Assembly: GCF_000690055.1 (NCBI RefSeq)
Contig: NZ_JJNZ01000008.1
Coordinates: forward strand, 141,477 to 205,476
Direction of reading: 5' to 3'
Origin: Pseudoalteromonas fuliginea
GTDB lineage: Bacteria; Pseudomonadota; Gammaproteobacteria; Enterobacterales; Alteromonadaceae
DNA: 64,000 nt
Position 1 is the stretch's first letter. Each line of letters starts with the position of its first letter. The position numbers were made by a program, and so were the translations under genes. This document shows, piece by piece, positions 44,716 to 53,507 of this stretch. A model generated the notes under the pieces. The model saw nothing but the letters and a program-made list of their open reading frames with translations. It was not told the DNA's origin and did no database searches.

Positions 44716-46071
44716 ATGAGCGCAGTTAGAGGCGAGTTTAGTTCTCGTTTTGGTTTTATTATGGCCGCCGCAGGTTCTGCTGTTGGCTTGGGTAATATTT
44801 GGGGATTCCCTACACAAACAGCCAGCAATGGTGGTGCTGCTTTTTTAGTAGCATATTTAGTACTCGCGTTCTTTTTGGCTTACCCAGCTTTAATGGCCGA
44901 ACTTATGATTGGTCGCCATGGTCAAGCAAATGCAGTTTCATCGCTTCAAAAAATATCTAATAGACCTTGGCAAAAACACTTCGCGTTTATTGTGGGTTTT
45001 GGCGGTATTTTATGTGCTGGATTTATATTAAGTTTTTACGCGATTGTTGCCGGTTGGATGCTCAGCGCAACAGCAGAGCCAATAGCGACGCTTGTTGGTG
45101 CAAACTCTACATCCACATGGCTAAGCGAGCAATCACTTACGCGAAATATTATATTTACTATGGTCTTTATCTTATTAACCGTCGCTATTATTAGTCGAGG
45201 TGTTGAAAATGGTATAGAAAAATGGTCAAAGCGTTTAATGCCTGCATTACTGGGAATTTTATTTTCATTAATTGCTTATGTAATGACGCAAAATGGCGCA
45301 ATGGAAGGCTTAAAGGCGTACTTAGTTCCTGATTTTTCTTCTATTTTTGATCCTCAGTTATTAGTCAGTGCGTTAGGCCAAGCTTTTTTCTCATTATCAT
45401 TGGGTACCAGTGTAATGATTATTTATGGCTCATACATTAGTAAAAAAGAGAACCTCGTTTCATTAGGTGCTTATGTAACCCTTATTGACGTCTTCATTGC
45501 CTTTGTAGCAGGTTTACTTATTATTCCTGCAATGTATGTCGCTCAAGCACAAGGCGTAGAAATATTTTCACCGGTAACAGGGAAGCTGTTATCAGAAGAT
45601 ACATTAGTATTCCAAGTACTACCTGCATTATTTGATGGTATGGGTAGCGTAGGCTTATTTGTTGGCTTTGCATTTTTTGCGTTGATGAGCATAGCAGCGC
45701 TAACATCATCAATCTCAATGCTTGAAGCACCGGTATCATACACAGTAGAACGCTTTGCAATGAAACGTGTGCAAGCTACTTGGTTCATTGGCGCTTTAAT
45801 TGCTGTCGTTAGTATTACAATTGTATGCAATCTCAGCTCTTTATTTGGTCTGGTTATAACACTTACAACGAAAGTTGCCCAACCGCTATTAGGGTTAATG
45901 TGTTGCATATTTGTTGGTTGGATTTGGTACAGGGGTTCACTACTCAAAGCTATTCAGCAGGGAAACCCTGAAGTCCATAATACATTTTTTTGGAAAATAT
46001 GGCCTTGGTATACTAAGTTTGTATGCCCACTAGCAATAGGTACAGTTTTTTTACATTCGTTATTAGGTTAA
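44716..46071 (+). CDS. Sodium-dependent neurotransmitter:sodium symporter family transporter
   Basis: 451 residues, about 11-12 membrane segments. The N-terminal SNF signature FSSRFGFIMAAAGSAVGLGNI-like stretch, followed by WGFPTQTASNGGAAFLVAY, is characteristic of LeuT/YocR/TnaT-like bacterial homologues. Transports amino acids with Na+ in characterised members; substrate not determinable. Stands between the two-component modules. Confidence 0.92.
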   Translation: MSAVRGEFSSRFGFIMAAAGSAVGLGNIWGFPTQTASNGGAAFLVAYLVLAFFLAYPALMAELMIGRHGQANAVSSLQKISNRPWQKHFAFIVGFGGILCAGFILSFYAIVAGWMLSATAEPIATLVGANSTSTWLSEQSLTRNIIFTMVFILLTVAIISRGVENGIEKWSKRLMPALLGILFSLIAYVMTQNGAMEGLKAYLVPDFSSIFDPQLLVSALGQAFFSLSLGTSVMIIYGSYISKKENLVSLGAYVTLIDVFIAFVAGLLIIPAMYVAQAQGVEIFSPVTGKLLSEDTLVFQVLPALFDGMGSVGLFVGFAFFALMSIAALTSSISMLEAPVSYTVERFAMKRVQATWFIGALIAVVSITIVCNLSSLFGLVITLTTKVAQPLLGLMCCIFVGWIWYRGSLLKAIQQGNPEVHNTFFWKIWPWYTKFVCPLAIGTVFLHSLLG

Positions 46072-46078
46072 GCACTAT

Positions 46079-46108
46079 AAAAATAGCCCACATTTGTGGG
46101 CTATTTTG
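46079..46108. terminator. Bidirectional terminator, SNF transporter / elaA
   Basis: AAAATAGCCCACA / TGTGGGCTATTTT, loop TT, with A and T runs; shared by the convergent genes. Confidence 0.9.
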
Positions 46109-46147
46109 TTAGCTATTAAATTAAGTCACTTAGCGTAACTAAAATCA

Positions 46148-46594
46148 CTAAACCACTTTTAAAATCATGTCTTGATGAGGAATACCATCTTCAAGGTACT
46201 CTTCCCCCACACTTTCGAAACCAAATGAGCGATAAAAGTCGAGTAAATATGTTTGCGCGCCAATGTAAATATCACGCTCAGGCCACTGGTCTTTACAACA
46301 ATTTATAGCTGTAACTACAAGCTCACTTGCATAACCTTTGCCTCGTACCTTTTCATTCACTAAAACACGCCCTATTGAGCTGTACTGCGCGTTTCTATCA
46401 TAACAACGAGCGTAGCTAAGCAACTTATTATTATCAATGCTATATATGTGCCGAGTAGTTACAGCAACATCATGATCATCAAGCTCTGGGTAAGGACAAG
46501 CCTGCTCAACTACAAACACATCCACCCGACCACGAACAATAGTAAAAAGTGTATGTGTATCAAAAGCCTCAAATGACTCACATTTAAACTGCAT
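46148..46594 (-). CDS. elaA: ElaA family GNAT N-acetyltransferase
   Basis: 148 residues from ATG 46594 with AGGAT upstream (an in-frame TTG at 46612 lies in the SD region and is rejected). ElaA signature VFVVEQACPYPELDDHD and the GNAT acetyl-CoA loop VRGKGYASELV are clear. Function of ElaA is unknown beyond acyltransferase fold. Confidence 0.9.
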   Translation of the reverse strand: MQFKCESFEAFDTHTLFTIVRGRVDVFVVEQACPYPELDDHDVAVTTRHIYSIDNNKLLSYARCYDRNAQYSSIGRVLVNEKVRGKGYASELVVTAINCCKDQWPERDIYIGAQTYLLDFYRSFGFESVGEEYLEDGIPHQDMILKVV

Positions 46595-46611
46595 ATTAAA
46601 TCCTATAGACA

Positions 46612-46635
46612 AAAAACCCAGCCTAAGCTGGGTTT
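46612..46635 (-). terminator. Terminator of the spo0M-like gene
   Basis: Reverse strand AAACCCAGC / GCTGGGTTT, loop TTAG, followed by T run. Confidence 0.85.
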
Positions 46636-46655
46636 ATTTAAATCACTGGCGAGTA

Positions 46656-47399
46656 TTAAGCAAATAAACGCTCTAACTGATCACAAAGCTGTGAAAGATT
46701 AACATGATCATGCTCTATTGTTACGTCAATATAACCATCACCTTTAAAAGCACGATCGAGCTCAATTAAAACATGTGTTTTATGCGCTTCCGGCACAAAC
46801 GACAATTCAATTTCCTGAATGCCAAATAAGCTTCTGCTATTAGGTTTATATTCAAGCTCTTGATAACAGCCAGATACAGACTGAAATGTAGATGCGCGTA
46901 AATGCCCCTTCTCCACATCAGCTTTAGCTAAGCTAAAACCTAATTTTTCCATTGCCTGCATACAGGTTTTAACTGCTTCATTAGGGTAAATATGCAAATG
47001 GTCTTTATCAGTAGGGTCAAGTGCTAAATCAATATCCAAACCAGTTTCTAGCCAAACGTGAGATTGATTGTAACCTGCATTAATTTCTGTAATTGGTGTT
47101 TCAGAGTGAAGACGCGCCTCAAAAGGAATACTTTTAACTTCGCCAGGCTCAATTGTACCAATTTCAGTGATGCGCCACTGATCAATTACATGATTAGTAA
47201 AATAGTCCCCATCATCTCCTGCTACTTTAACACGAGTCATTAGTAGCAAATCTAATCCTGATATTTCTTGGCTTACATTACCTGCAGTAATCACAATTTG
47301 TGCATTGAAAAGCTGGCCTGGTTGCAAGTGCTCTGTCTCTAAAATAGTGTCTACTTTAGCGGCACCAATACCTACCGATGCTAAAATCTTTTTAAACAT
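46656..47399 (-). CDS. Spo0M-like (arrestin-fold) protein
   Basis: 247 residues, soluble. Begins FKKILASVGIGAAKVDTIL and has the arrestin-like beta-sandwich (GQLFNAQIVITAGNVSQEI, KSIPFEARLHSETPI), plus a C-terminal half typical of SpoOM proteins. In Bacillus it affects sporulation; in non-spore formers it has an unknown role, possibly cell-cycle or cytoskeletal. SD AAGGAG. Confidence 0.88.
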   Translation of the reverse strand: MFKKILASVGIGAAKVDTILETEHLQPGQLFNAQIVITAGNVSQEISGLDLLLMTRVKVAGDDGDYFTNHVIDQWRITEIGTIEPGEVKSIPFEARLHSETPITEINAGYNQSHVWLETGLDIDLALDPTDKDHLHIYPNEAVKTCMQAMEKLGFSLAKADVEKGHLRASTFQSVSGCYQELEYKPNSRSLFGIQEIELSFVPEAHKTHVLIELDRAFKGDGYIDVTIEHDHVNLSQLCDQLERLFA

Positions 47400-47664
47400 A
47401 TATTTCTCCTTAAGCTGAGCAGCTCTGTTATATGCTCTAACTTAAACCTCTTCGTTATCGCATCTTAACCATATTTAAAAGCGGTTGTCAGTGAAAAAGT
47501 GTTATTTACATGCTATTTACGATTAAATACGTGTTATATGAGCATTTTTCATACGCAGTAAGGTATCAACTTCATTAAATGAGCATGTCTTTACACTATA
47601 TTTATTTTCATTGATATGAGTTTTTCGCTACACTGCAATACCAAATGAAGTGATATTAAGAATT

Positions 47665-49236
47665 ATGGAACTAATCTATTTTGCTACCGCGTTTGTTTGT
47701 GGTTTTGCTGTTTACCAATTAAAACTACCTCCTCTTATTGGCTTTTTATTAGCAGGCTTTGCTTTAAATTTATCGGGTTATAAAAGTACAGAATTGCTTG
47801 ATACAATTGCAGCCCTTGGTGTTACCCTTTTATTATTCAGCATTGGCTTAAAACTCAAAGTTAATAGCTTAATGAAACCGCAAGTCTGGGCACCAGCCAC
47901 GCTTCACATTATTTTTAGTAGTGCTTTATTCAGTGGCTTTATGTTATTGCTTGGGGTCTTCGCCCTCCCTCTTTTTGTCGACTTGAGTTGGCAAAGCGCC
48001 TTATTAGTTGGGTTTGCCCTAAGTTTTTCTAGTACTGTATTTGCGGTGAAAGTACTCGAAGAACGCGGAGAAATGGCAAGCTTACACGGCAAAATTGCCA
48101 TTGGTATATTGGTAATGCAAGATATATTCGCCGTAATATTTTTAGCAATTAGTACAGGCAAAGTCCCTAATGTTTGGGCGTTAGCGCTTATTGTTGCTCT
48201 ACCTTTATTGCGCCCTCTTATGTACTGGGTGCTTAATCGCTCTAAACATGGTGAGCTACTCCCATTATTTGGCTTTTTCTTTGCGCTTATTGCAGGTTAT
48301 AACGCATTTGAATATGCAGGCCTTAAAGGTGATTTAGGAGCACTTATAATAGGAATGATGTTTGCACCGCATAAAAAAGCTGGCGAATTATCAAAATCGT
48401 TACTTAATTTAAAAGATATATTACTGGTTGGTTTTTTCTTAAGCATTGGCTTAAATGCCGAGCTAACGATTAATTCTTTAATTATTGCCATCATACTTAT
48501 TTTTGTATTACCGATTAAAATAGCCCTTTATTATTTATTTACAAATGCATTTAAACTACGTGCTCGTACGTCGCTACTTACAGCCTTTAGTTTATCCAAC
48601 TACAGTGAGTTTGGCCTTATTGTATGTGCGGTAGCGGCTACAACGGGGATGATTACCTCTGAATGGTTAGCGGTAATGGCTATCGCTGTCTCTATCACCT
48701 TTGTGATTGCATCTCCTCTAAACAAGCGTTCCAACGAGTTATATGTAAAAGTAGAACATTGGCTATTAAAGTTCGAAAGTAAAACACGCTTAGCAGAAGA
48801 ACTACCTGTAAATCTGAACGATACTAAAATAGTTATTTTTGGAATGGGTCGAATTGGTACTGGTGCATACGAAACAATTAACGCTACGCACCCAAATTTA
48901 GTTGCTGGTATTGACATAAAACCAGAGGTGGTTGATAAACATATTAATAGAGGCAGAAAAGTGCTGATTGCAGATGCAACCGATCCCGACTTTTGGCAAC
49001 GCGTAAACCACTCTCATGTAGAAATGGTTATGCTTACTATGCCAAAGCATATGCAGAATATTTTTGCTTTAGAGCAGCTCCAAGCCTCAGGTTATAAAGG
49101 TCAGGTAACTGCCATTGCAAACTACCCAGATCAACAAAAAGAGCTTGAAGATATGGGCGTACACTCGACCTATAACTTTTACCTAGAGGCTGGTAGTGGT
49201 TTTGCTGAACATGTAAAACAAAAACTGTTTACGTAA
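47665..49236 (+). CDS. CPA2 monovalent cation:proton antiporter with TrkA-N domain (YbaL/KefB-like)
   Basis: 523 residues from ATG 47665; GTG 47650 is an in-frame alternative. About 12 membrane segments in the first 385 residues (including LPPLIGFLLAGFALNLSG), then a cytosolic NAD-binding RCK/TrkA-N domain with KIVIFGMGRIGTGAYE. It resembles YbaL more than KefB in lacking an obvious KefF partner. Mediates K+ or Na+/H+ exchange in characterised members. Confidence 0.9.
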   Translation: MELIYFATAFVCGFAVYQLKLPPLIGFLLAGFALNLSGYKSTELLDTIAALGVTLLLFSIGLKLKVNSLMKPQVWAPATLHIIFSSALFSGFMLLLGVFALPLFVDLSWQSALLVGFALSFSSTVFAVKVLEERGEMASLHGKIAIGILVMQDIFAVIFLAISTGKVPNVWALALIVALPLLRPLMYWVLNRSKHGELLPLFGFFFALIAGYNAFEYAGLKGDLGALIIGMMFAPHKKAGELSKSLLNLKDILLVGFFLSIGLNAELTINSLIIAIILIFVLPIKIALYYLFTNAFKLRARTSLLTAFSLSNYSEFGLIVCAVAATTGMITSEWLAVMAIAVSITFVIASPLNKRSNELYVKVEHWLLKFESKTRLAEELPVNLNDTKIVIFGMGRIGTGAYETINATHPNLVAGIDIKPEVVDKHINRGRKVLIADATDPDFWQRVNHSHVEMVMLTMPKHMQNIFALEQLQASGYKGQVTAIANYPDQQKELEDMGVHSTYNFYLEAGSGFAEHVKQKLFT

Positions 49237-49330
49237 AGTGAGATATAGTCCTTAATAATTACTAAAGATAATTTAACCTTTTTTCCTACACGGATGTAGG
49301 TAATGGGCGTTATCAGAACGTAGAAACGTG

Positions 49331-49385
49331 TTAATAATTTTTATTTAGAACAACTAGGTAAAAAAATTTGCCTAGTTCAGCGCAA
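49331..49385 (-). repeat. Dispersed intergenic repeat, copy 3 (part a)
   Basis: TTATTTAGAACAACTAGGTA and a following TTTGCCTAG match the reverse complement of 61790-61845 (AACAACTA, TTTTTGCCTAG) with few differences. Same family as copy 2. Confidence 0.6.
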
Positions 49386-49429
49386 TTTTCTTACCGTTAA
49401 ATAGACTCCATATAGAAGCAGATTGGTAT

Positions 49430-49486
49430 AAATCCCCCCAAGTTAGAACAAATTTTAATCCGGAAAGATCAACAAGCACTAGCTAA
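49430..49486 (-). repeat. Dispersed intergenic repeat, copy 3 (part b)
   Basis: ACAAATTTTAATCCGGAAAG and flanks match the reverse complement of 7046-7100. Immediately next to part a, so the two parts may be one composite element of about 160 bp. Confidence 0.6.
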
Positions 49487-49726
49487 AAAATAAAAATAAT
49501 GAACTATACATTTATTTTAATACTTTTTGATGACTGAAAATCAATTCTATTTACATTCCTTTACAAGCGGGCCAACTAACATGTAAAAAAACAGGTAGAC
49601 TGTTCGTGTTGGTTAAATAAGCTTCATGTTCTAAGACTTAATTAATTAGACTCCAGCTAATTAAAGTTCAACTAAGTTTAATTTTCTAACATAAATTCTT
49701 AATTAAGAGGGCCTACTCCCTCACTC

Positions 49727-49764
49727 AATAGGCTGTTTCTTGCCCGTCACAGCCTATTTTATTT
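49727..49764 (+). terminator. Terminator-like hairpin upstream of DUF3820 gene
   Basis: Perfect 10-bp stem AATAGGCTGT / ACAGCCTATT with a 12-nt loop, followed by TTATTT. It ends no known gene (the antiporter stops 490 bp upstream), so it may end a small RNA. Confidence 0.6.
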
Positions 49765-49813
49765 CCTTAAAACACCTTACACTTAACTATGTCTTATACA
49801 TTGACGTAAGTGA

Positions 49814-50029
49814 ATGGATCCAGAACAATTAAAACTTGCCATTAATACCAAGATGCCGTTTGGAAAATATGCAGGACGCCCATTATTAATGCTGCCAGAG
49901 CCTTATCTTGTGTGGTTTAAGCAACAAGGCTTTCCTGATTCAAAACTAGGTAGTCAATTAGCAATGATGTACGTAGTAAAGTTGAATGGGCTTGAGCAAA
50001 TGTTGATGCCGTTATTAGAAAAAAAATAA
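49814..50029 (+). CDS. DUF3820 family protein
   Basis: 71 residues, with DPEQLKLAINTKMPFGKYAG and RPLLMLPEPYLVWFKQQGFP, matching the DUF3820 family (small soluble proteins of unknown function; similar to the putative quorum-sensing-regulated YccX-type neighbour families but not assigned). The region upstream is AT-rich. Confidence 0.85.
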   Translation: MDPEQLKLAINTKMPFGKYAGRPLLMLPEPYLVWFKQQGFPDSKLGSQLAMMYVVKLNGLEQMLMPLLEKK

Positions 50030-50097
50030 AATAATTGGAAACTATTTTTAAAATACACGGTCTACTACTTTGCTACTTGTTGATTTTGGTTTTAACC

Positions 50098-50128
50098 ACA
50101 AAAAAAGCGCCTTAAGGCGCTTTTTTTA
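50098..50128. terminator. Bidirectional terminator, DUF3820 / kinase module B
   Basis: AAAGCGCC / GGCGCTTT with loop TTAA and A and T runs. It overlaps the stop codon of the kinase gene. Confidence 0.9.
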
Positions 50129-51383
50129 TATCCTCCATGAAACTACTTTTTAGCGGCAAGCTAATGACAAATTTAGCCCCACCAAGGACTGATTTTTCAA
50201 CCCAGTAATCACCTTGATGCCAAGATACAATTTTACTCACAATAGCGAGTCCTAAACCAAACCCACCTGTTTTTTTGTCTCTACTCTTATCGAGGCGCGT
50301 AAAAGGTTTAAACACATTTTCTCGCTCCATTTCAGCGATACCTATTCCATCGTCTTCAACAATAAATAGTATGCTGTGAGGCTCAGTAAGCAGTGTTACT
50401 TTTACTTGGCTTATTGCGTATTTAATAGCATTACCAATCAAGTTCTGAAATACGCGAGCAATGAAATGACTATCGCATTTATAGCTTAACTTGTCAGGCA
50501 AGTTATTTATAAGTCTAATTCGCGTGTCAAAATTTAGCTTTTCAATACTTATTTTAACCAATCCGACTAGATCACAACTTACAGACTGTAAACTTGGTTG
50601 CTGAGAGTCTAACCTTGCGTATTCAAGCATTTCTGAAACAAGTGATTCAAGTTCATTTATATCAGCGCTCATATTAGCTAAATATTTTTCGCTTTTATCA
50701 TCTAAAAGTTGATCTTGGAGCATAGCAATTGCAAATTTAAGACGTGCCAACGGCGTTCGAAATTCATGAGAAACGGACGATGTAAGCTCCTGCTGAGCTG
50801 TTAATAAAAAAGTTATACGTTGTTGCATTACTTTTAGTGTATCGGTAACGGGTAAAAAGAACGATTTAGAGGTATTTGTTAATTGAAAATCTTGCAAGCC
50901 TTCGACGGCCTCACATGCGTGTCGTAATTTAGAAAAATCACGCCAAAGTAAAAAGCTCCAAAGACCTACAGGCACACCAACAATAATAAGTAATAACAAA
51001 TATGGCCAAACAGAAGTGGGGGTAGACGTTGATACTCCTACAGGACCAACCTGTAGCAGTTCATTTTCGCTAAGCTCTACATACCATACAATACGTTGTT
51101 GTTTATCGTATAAATAGAGGTAGTGATTGTCTGTTAATTTCGCTTGTTGTGCTAAAGGTAATATTAAATCACGACGAGCAATTATGTGGCTTTCAAAATT
51201 ATGTTCTAGCTTTTTTAGACCGTTAGGAGTTTGTGAGAGCAACCAAAGCGATTGCCCAAACTCATCGTCTAATAATACTTGCTGCTGTGAGTCTTCATAA
51301 GGCCATAACTGTTCAACTACACCGCTTACTACGAATAAAGAAACCACGATGTAAATATATAAACTCGTAAACAGTTTTCCCAT
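50112..51383 (-). CDS. Sensor histidine kinase, module B
   Basis: 423 residues. TM1 about 5-22, periplasmic domain about 25-135, TM2 about 137-156, HAMP-like linker, H-box SVSHEFRTPLARLKF, N-box NLIGNAIKYA, G1 EDDGIGIAEMERENVF, G2 GFGLGLAIVSKIVSWHQGD. Closest overall to RstB-type kinases. Stop codon falls inside the terminator hairpin. Located 26 bp after the regulator, in the same gene order as module A. Confidence 0.92.
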   Translation of the reverse strand: MGKLFTSLYIYIVVSLFVVSGVVEQLWPYEDSQQQVLLDDEFGQSLWLLSQTPNGLKKLEHNFESHIIARRDLILPLAQQAKLTDNHYLYLYDKQQRIVWYVELSENELLQVGPVGVSTSTPTSVWPYLLLLIIVGVPVGLWSFLLWRDFSKLRHACEAVEGLQDFQLTNTSKSFFLPVTDTLKVMQQRITFLLTAQQELTSSVSHEFRTPLARLKFAIAMLQDQLLDDKSEKYLANMSADINELESLVSEMLEYARLDSQQPSLQSVSCDLVGLVKISIEKLNFDTRIRLINNLPDKLSYKCDSHFIARVFQNLIGNAIKYAISQVKVTLLTEPHSILFIVEDDGIGIAEMERENVFKPFTRLDKSRDKKTGGFGLGLAIVSKIVSWHQGDYWVEKSVLGGAKFVISLPLKSSFMEDIKKAP

Positions 51384-51409
51384 TAAAGCCGACTAACCCA
51401 TAACATTAA

Positions 51410-52102
51410 TTATAATTCCCATGCATCAGAAACAAATAAATAACCTTGTCCCCACACTGTTTTGATACGATAAGGCTTATCGCTATTGTCACCTAGTTTT
51501 TTACGAATGCGTGATACCCTAACGTCAACAGTTCGATCAAGACCGTCGTACTGACGTCCTATCATATGTTGATGGACATGTTCACGACTAAGCACTTCAC
51601 CCGCATTAGAGGCCAGTAACCAAAGTAGTTCAAATTCATGAGAAGTAAGCGTTATTTCATTATTATTTAATTTTACGATACGGCTTGTTTTATCTATGCT
51701 TAGATCACCAAACTGTAACTCTTCACTTGCTTTCACGATAGGTTGACCACGGCGTAACAGCGCATTTATTCTGGCGAGTAATACACGCGGTTCGGCAGGT
51801 TTTATAACGTAGTCATCAGCACCAAGCTCTAAACCAAGTACCTGATCAAAATCTTCACCTTTGGCTGTTAGCATAAGAATAGGCAGAGTATATTTATCGC
51901 GAACTTGACGGCAAACGCTAAAACCATCTTTTCCTGGTAGCATTACATCTAAAATAATTAGATCGACTGGATTAGCTTCTAAGTAGTCAAAGACTGCATC
52001 GCCACGATCTAACACTGCGACTTCTAAGCCGTTATGTTCAAGATAATCTTTTGTTAATTGCTGTAAGCCGAGATCATCTTCAACAAGTAAAATTTTTGGC
52101 AT
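51410..52102 (-). CDS. OmpR-family response regulator, module B
   Basis: 230 residues. Receiver with VEDD, Asp in ILDVMLPGKDG, Thr in MLTAKGED, Lys in YVIKPAEP; winged-helix domain with EFELLWLLASNAGEVLSRE and YDGLDRTVDVRVSRIRKKL. It aligns with the module A regulator through both domains. RstA-like. Confidence 0.93.
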   Translation of the reverse strand: MPKILLVEDDLGLQQLTKDYLEHNGLEVAVLDRGDAVFDYLEANPVDLIILDVMLPGKDGFSVCRQVRDKYTLPILMLTAKGEDFDQVLGLELGADDYVIKPAEPRVLLARINALLRRGQPIVKASEELQFGDLSIDKTSRIVKLNNNEITLTSHEFELLWLLASNAGEVLSREHVHQHMIGRQYDGLDRTVDVRVSRIRKKLGDNSDKPYRIKTVWGQGYLFVSDAWEL

Positions 52103-52116
52103 TAGTTGCTCCTAAT

Positions 52117-52497
52117 TTAAAAAAAGCTCCACGGAGAGCGAAGTCTGCGCCTATTTTTCTTTGCGTGCGCGCTCTGTACTTCAACCTGTATTTTTGCTAA
52201 TAGTACACCCGTGTGAGGATTGATTAGGGAGTATATGGTCTCTACCTGAACCCGCGCTTTATAATTGAATTGCCCCGAACGTTGCTGTTTCCAACAATAA
52301 ATTTTTTCATCTTGTTGATATAAACAAACATCACTCAATGCTTCTTGCTGCCAATTAAATTGTAAATCAAGATCACAAAATGCTTGTTGCTCAGAAATCA
52401 CACATACTTTGGGAGAGACGCTAAAATTAGCGGTTTGTGCTCTGCAAGAACCACTAAATAGCGATGCTATAAACACAATAAACATTAAATACTTCAT
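52117..52497 (-). CDS. DUF3019 domain-containing exported protein, module B
   Basis: 126 residues. Signal peptide (MFIVFIASLFSGSCRA), four cysteines in the spacing seen in the module A protein (KVCVIS, AFCDLD, DVCLYQ, IYCWKQ), GQFNYK (GTFNYA in A) and a basic tail (HAKKNRRRLRSPWSFF). The conserved cysteines suggest two disulfides in the periplasm. One base separates it from the MipA/OmpV gene. Confidence 0.82.
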   Translation of the reverse strand: MKYLMFIVFIASLFSGSCRAQTANFSVSPKVCVISEQQAFCDLDLQFNWQQEALSDVCLYQQDEKIYCWKQQRSGQFNYKARVQVETIYSLINPHTGVLLAKIQVEVQSAHAKKNRRRLRSPWSFF

Positions 52498-52498
52498 A

Positions 52499-53374
52499 TT
52501 AAAAAGTATGATCTAATCCTATAAAGGCAGTCATTGAATAAGCATGTTCAAAGAGCGGACTACCATCCATAGCCGAATAATTGTAATATGCTAAATGAAA
52601 ACGAAGTGAGTTAACCTTACTCAGCGGCCAACGGGCGTCGATTTTAGCATAAGGCTGCCAACTACTGCCAACATCAATTTTACCTAATTGAGTTTCGTCG
52701 GCTTTTAGTCCATAGAAGTAGTCATTTAGTTCAGCCGATTTATAATTTATTCCCAGCGTCGGTTTTATTTTTAACTTTCCAACTTCAGCATGATATTGCC
52801 ACTGCAATGCACCACGCAATCCGTTATAAACACTGGTAACATCATGAAGTGCTTGAATAGAAAATACGTTAGCATCATCTACATAGTGATATGCAATGCC
52901 CGCATCGAGGGCAATATGGCGTTTTTCTATGTCATTTATATTAATATTTTTGGGAGATGAAGTACTTTGTTGCTGCACTAACTGACTGTTTAACGCACTC
53001 GTTTGCAGAGTAAAAATATTAGTAGGATGCCAATCAATAAAAAAACGAGACTCTGCATTTAATTCACTAACAAGGTTTAAATTATGTTTTTGACTTTGTA
53101 TAAAAGAATAACCAAGCCTTCCATTGTCGAAAAACCAGTGCTGGCCATAAAAAGCCACCTGCGGAATCAACACAAGGGGAATGTTGTCCCCACCTCGTAA
53201 TGGGTTTGTAACAACTCCAGCACCAGCGCTTAGACTAAAATGCCACTGCTCTATAGCTATATGTTGCTCTTCAAACTCTTGTGTTACATTTTTAGCTTGC
53301 TGTCCATTGGCAGCAAAGCATGCAACTAAAGTGATCAGCAAAAAAGCTGTTAATATTGAAAAGTTAAACCGCAT
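52499..53374 (-). CDS. MipA/OmpV family outer-membrane protein, module B
   Basis: 291 residues. Signal peptide (ILTAFLLITLVACFAANG) and a barrel ending GLDHTF. Includes YHYVDDANVFSIQALHDVTS and NSLRFHLAYYNYSAMDGSPL. First gene of module B. It is more diverged from the module A copy than the regulators are from each other, as expected for a surface protein. Confidence 0.85.
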   Translation of the reverse strand: MRFNFSILTAFLLITLVACFAANGQQAKNVTQEFEEQHIAIEQWHFSLSAGAGVVTNPLRGGDNIPLVLIPQVAFYGQHWFFDNGRLGYSFIQSQKHNLNLVSELNAESRFFIDWHPTNIFTLQTSALNSQLVQQQSTSSPKNININDIEKRHIALDAGIAYHYVDDANVFSIQALHDVTSVYNGLRGALQWQYHAEVGKLKIKPTLGINYKSAELNDYFYGLKADETQLGKIDVGSSWQPYAKIDARWPLSKVNSLRFHLAYYNYSAMDGSPLFEHAYSMTAFIGLDHTF

Positions 53375-53507
53375 CAGTATAAGTCAAAGTGTGTGAAAAT
53401 TATTAAGTGCCCCATAGTAGCAAGGTCGTTTTAAACTAGCTCTAGCTAGTTACAATCATTCACAATTTTTATACATATTAATTAACTTATGTATATTATT
53501 TGAACAA

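Larger units (their letters stand above)
49237..49813. other. Intergenic region with repeat and possible small RNA
   Basis: 577 bases. Contains repeat matches at 49331-49385 and 49430-49486, then from about 49560 a non-coding stretch with hairpins (TTAATTAG / CTAATTAA at about 49640; GAGGG / CCCTC at 49707; AATAGGCTGT / ACAGCCTATT at 49727), the last with a T-rich tail. Confidence 0.6.
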
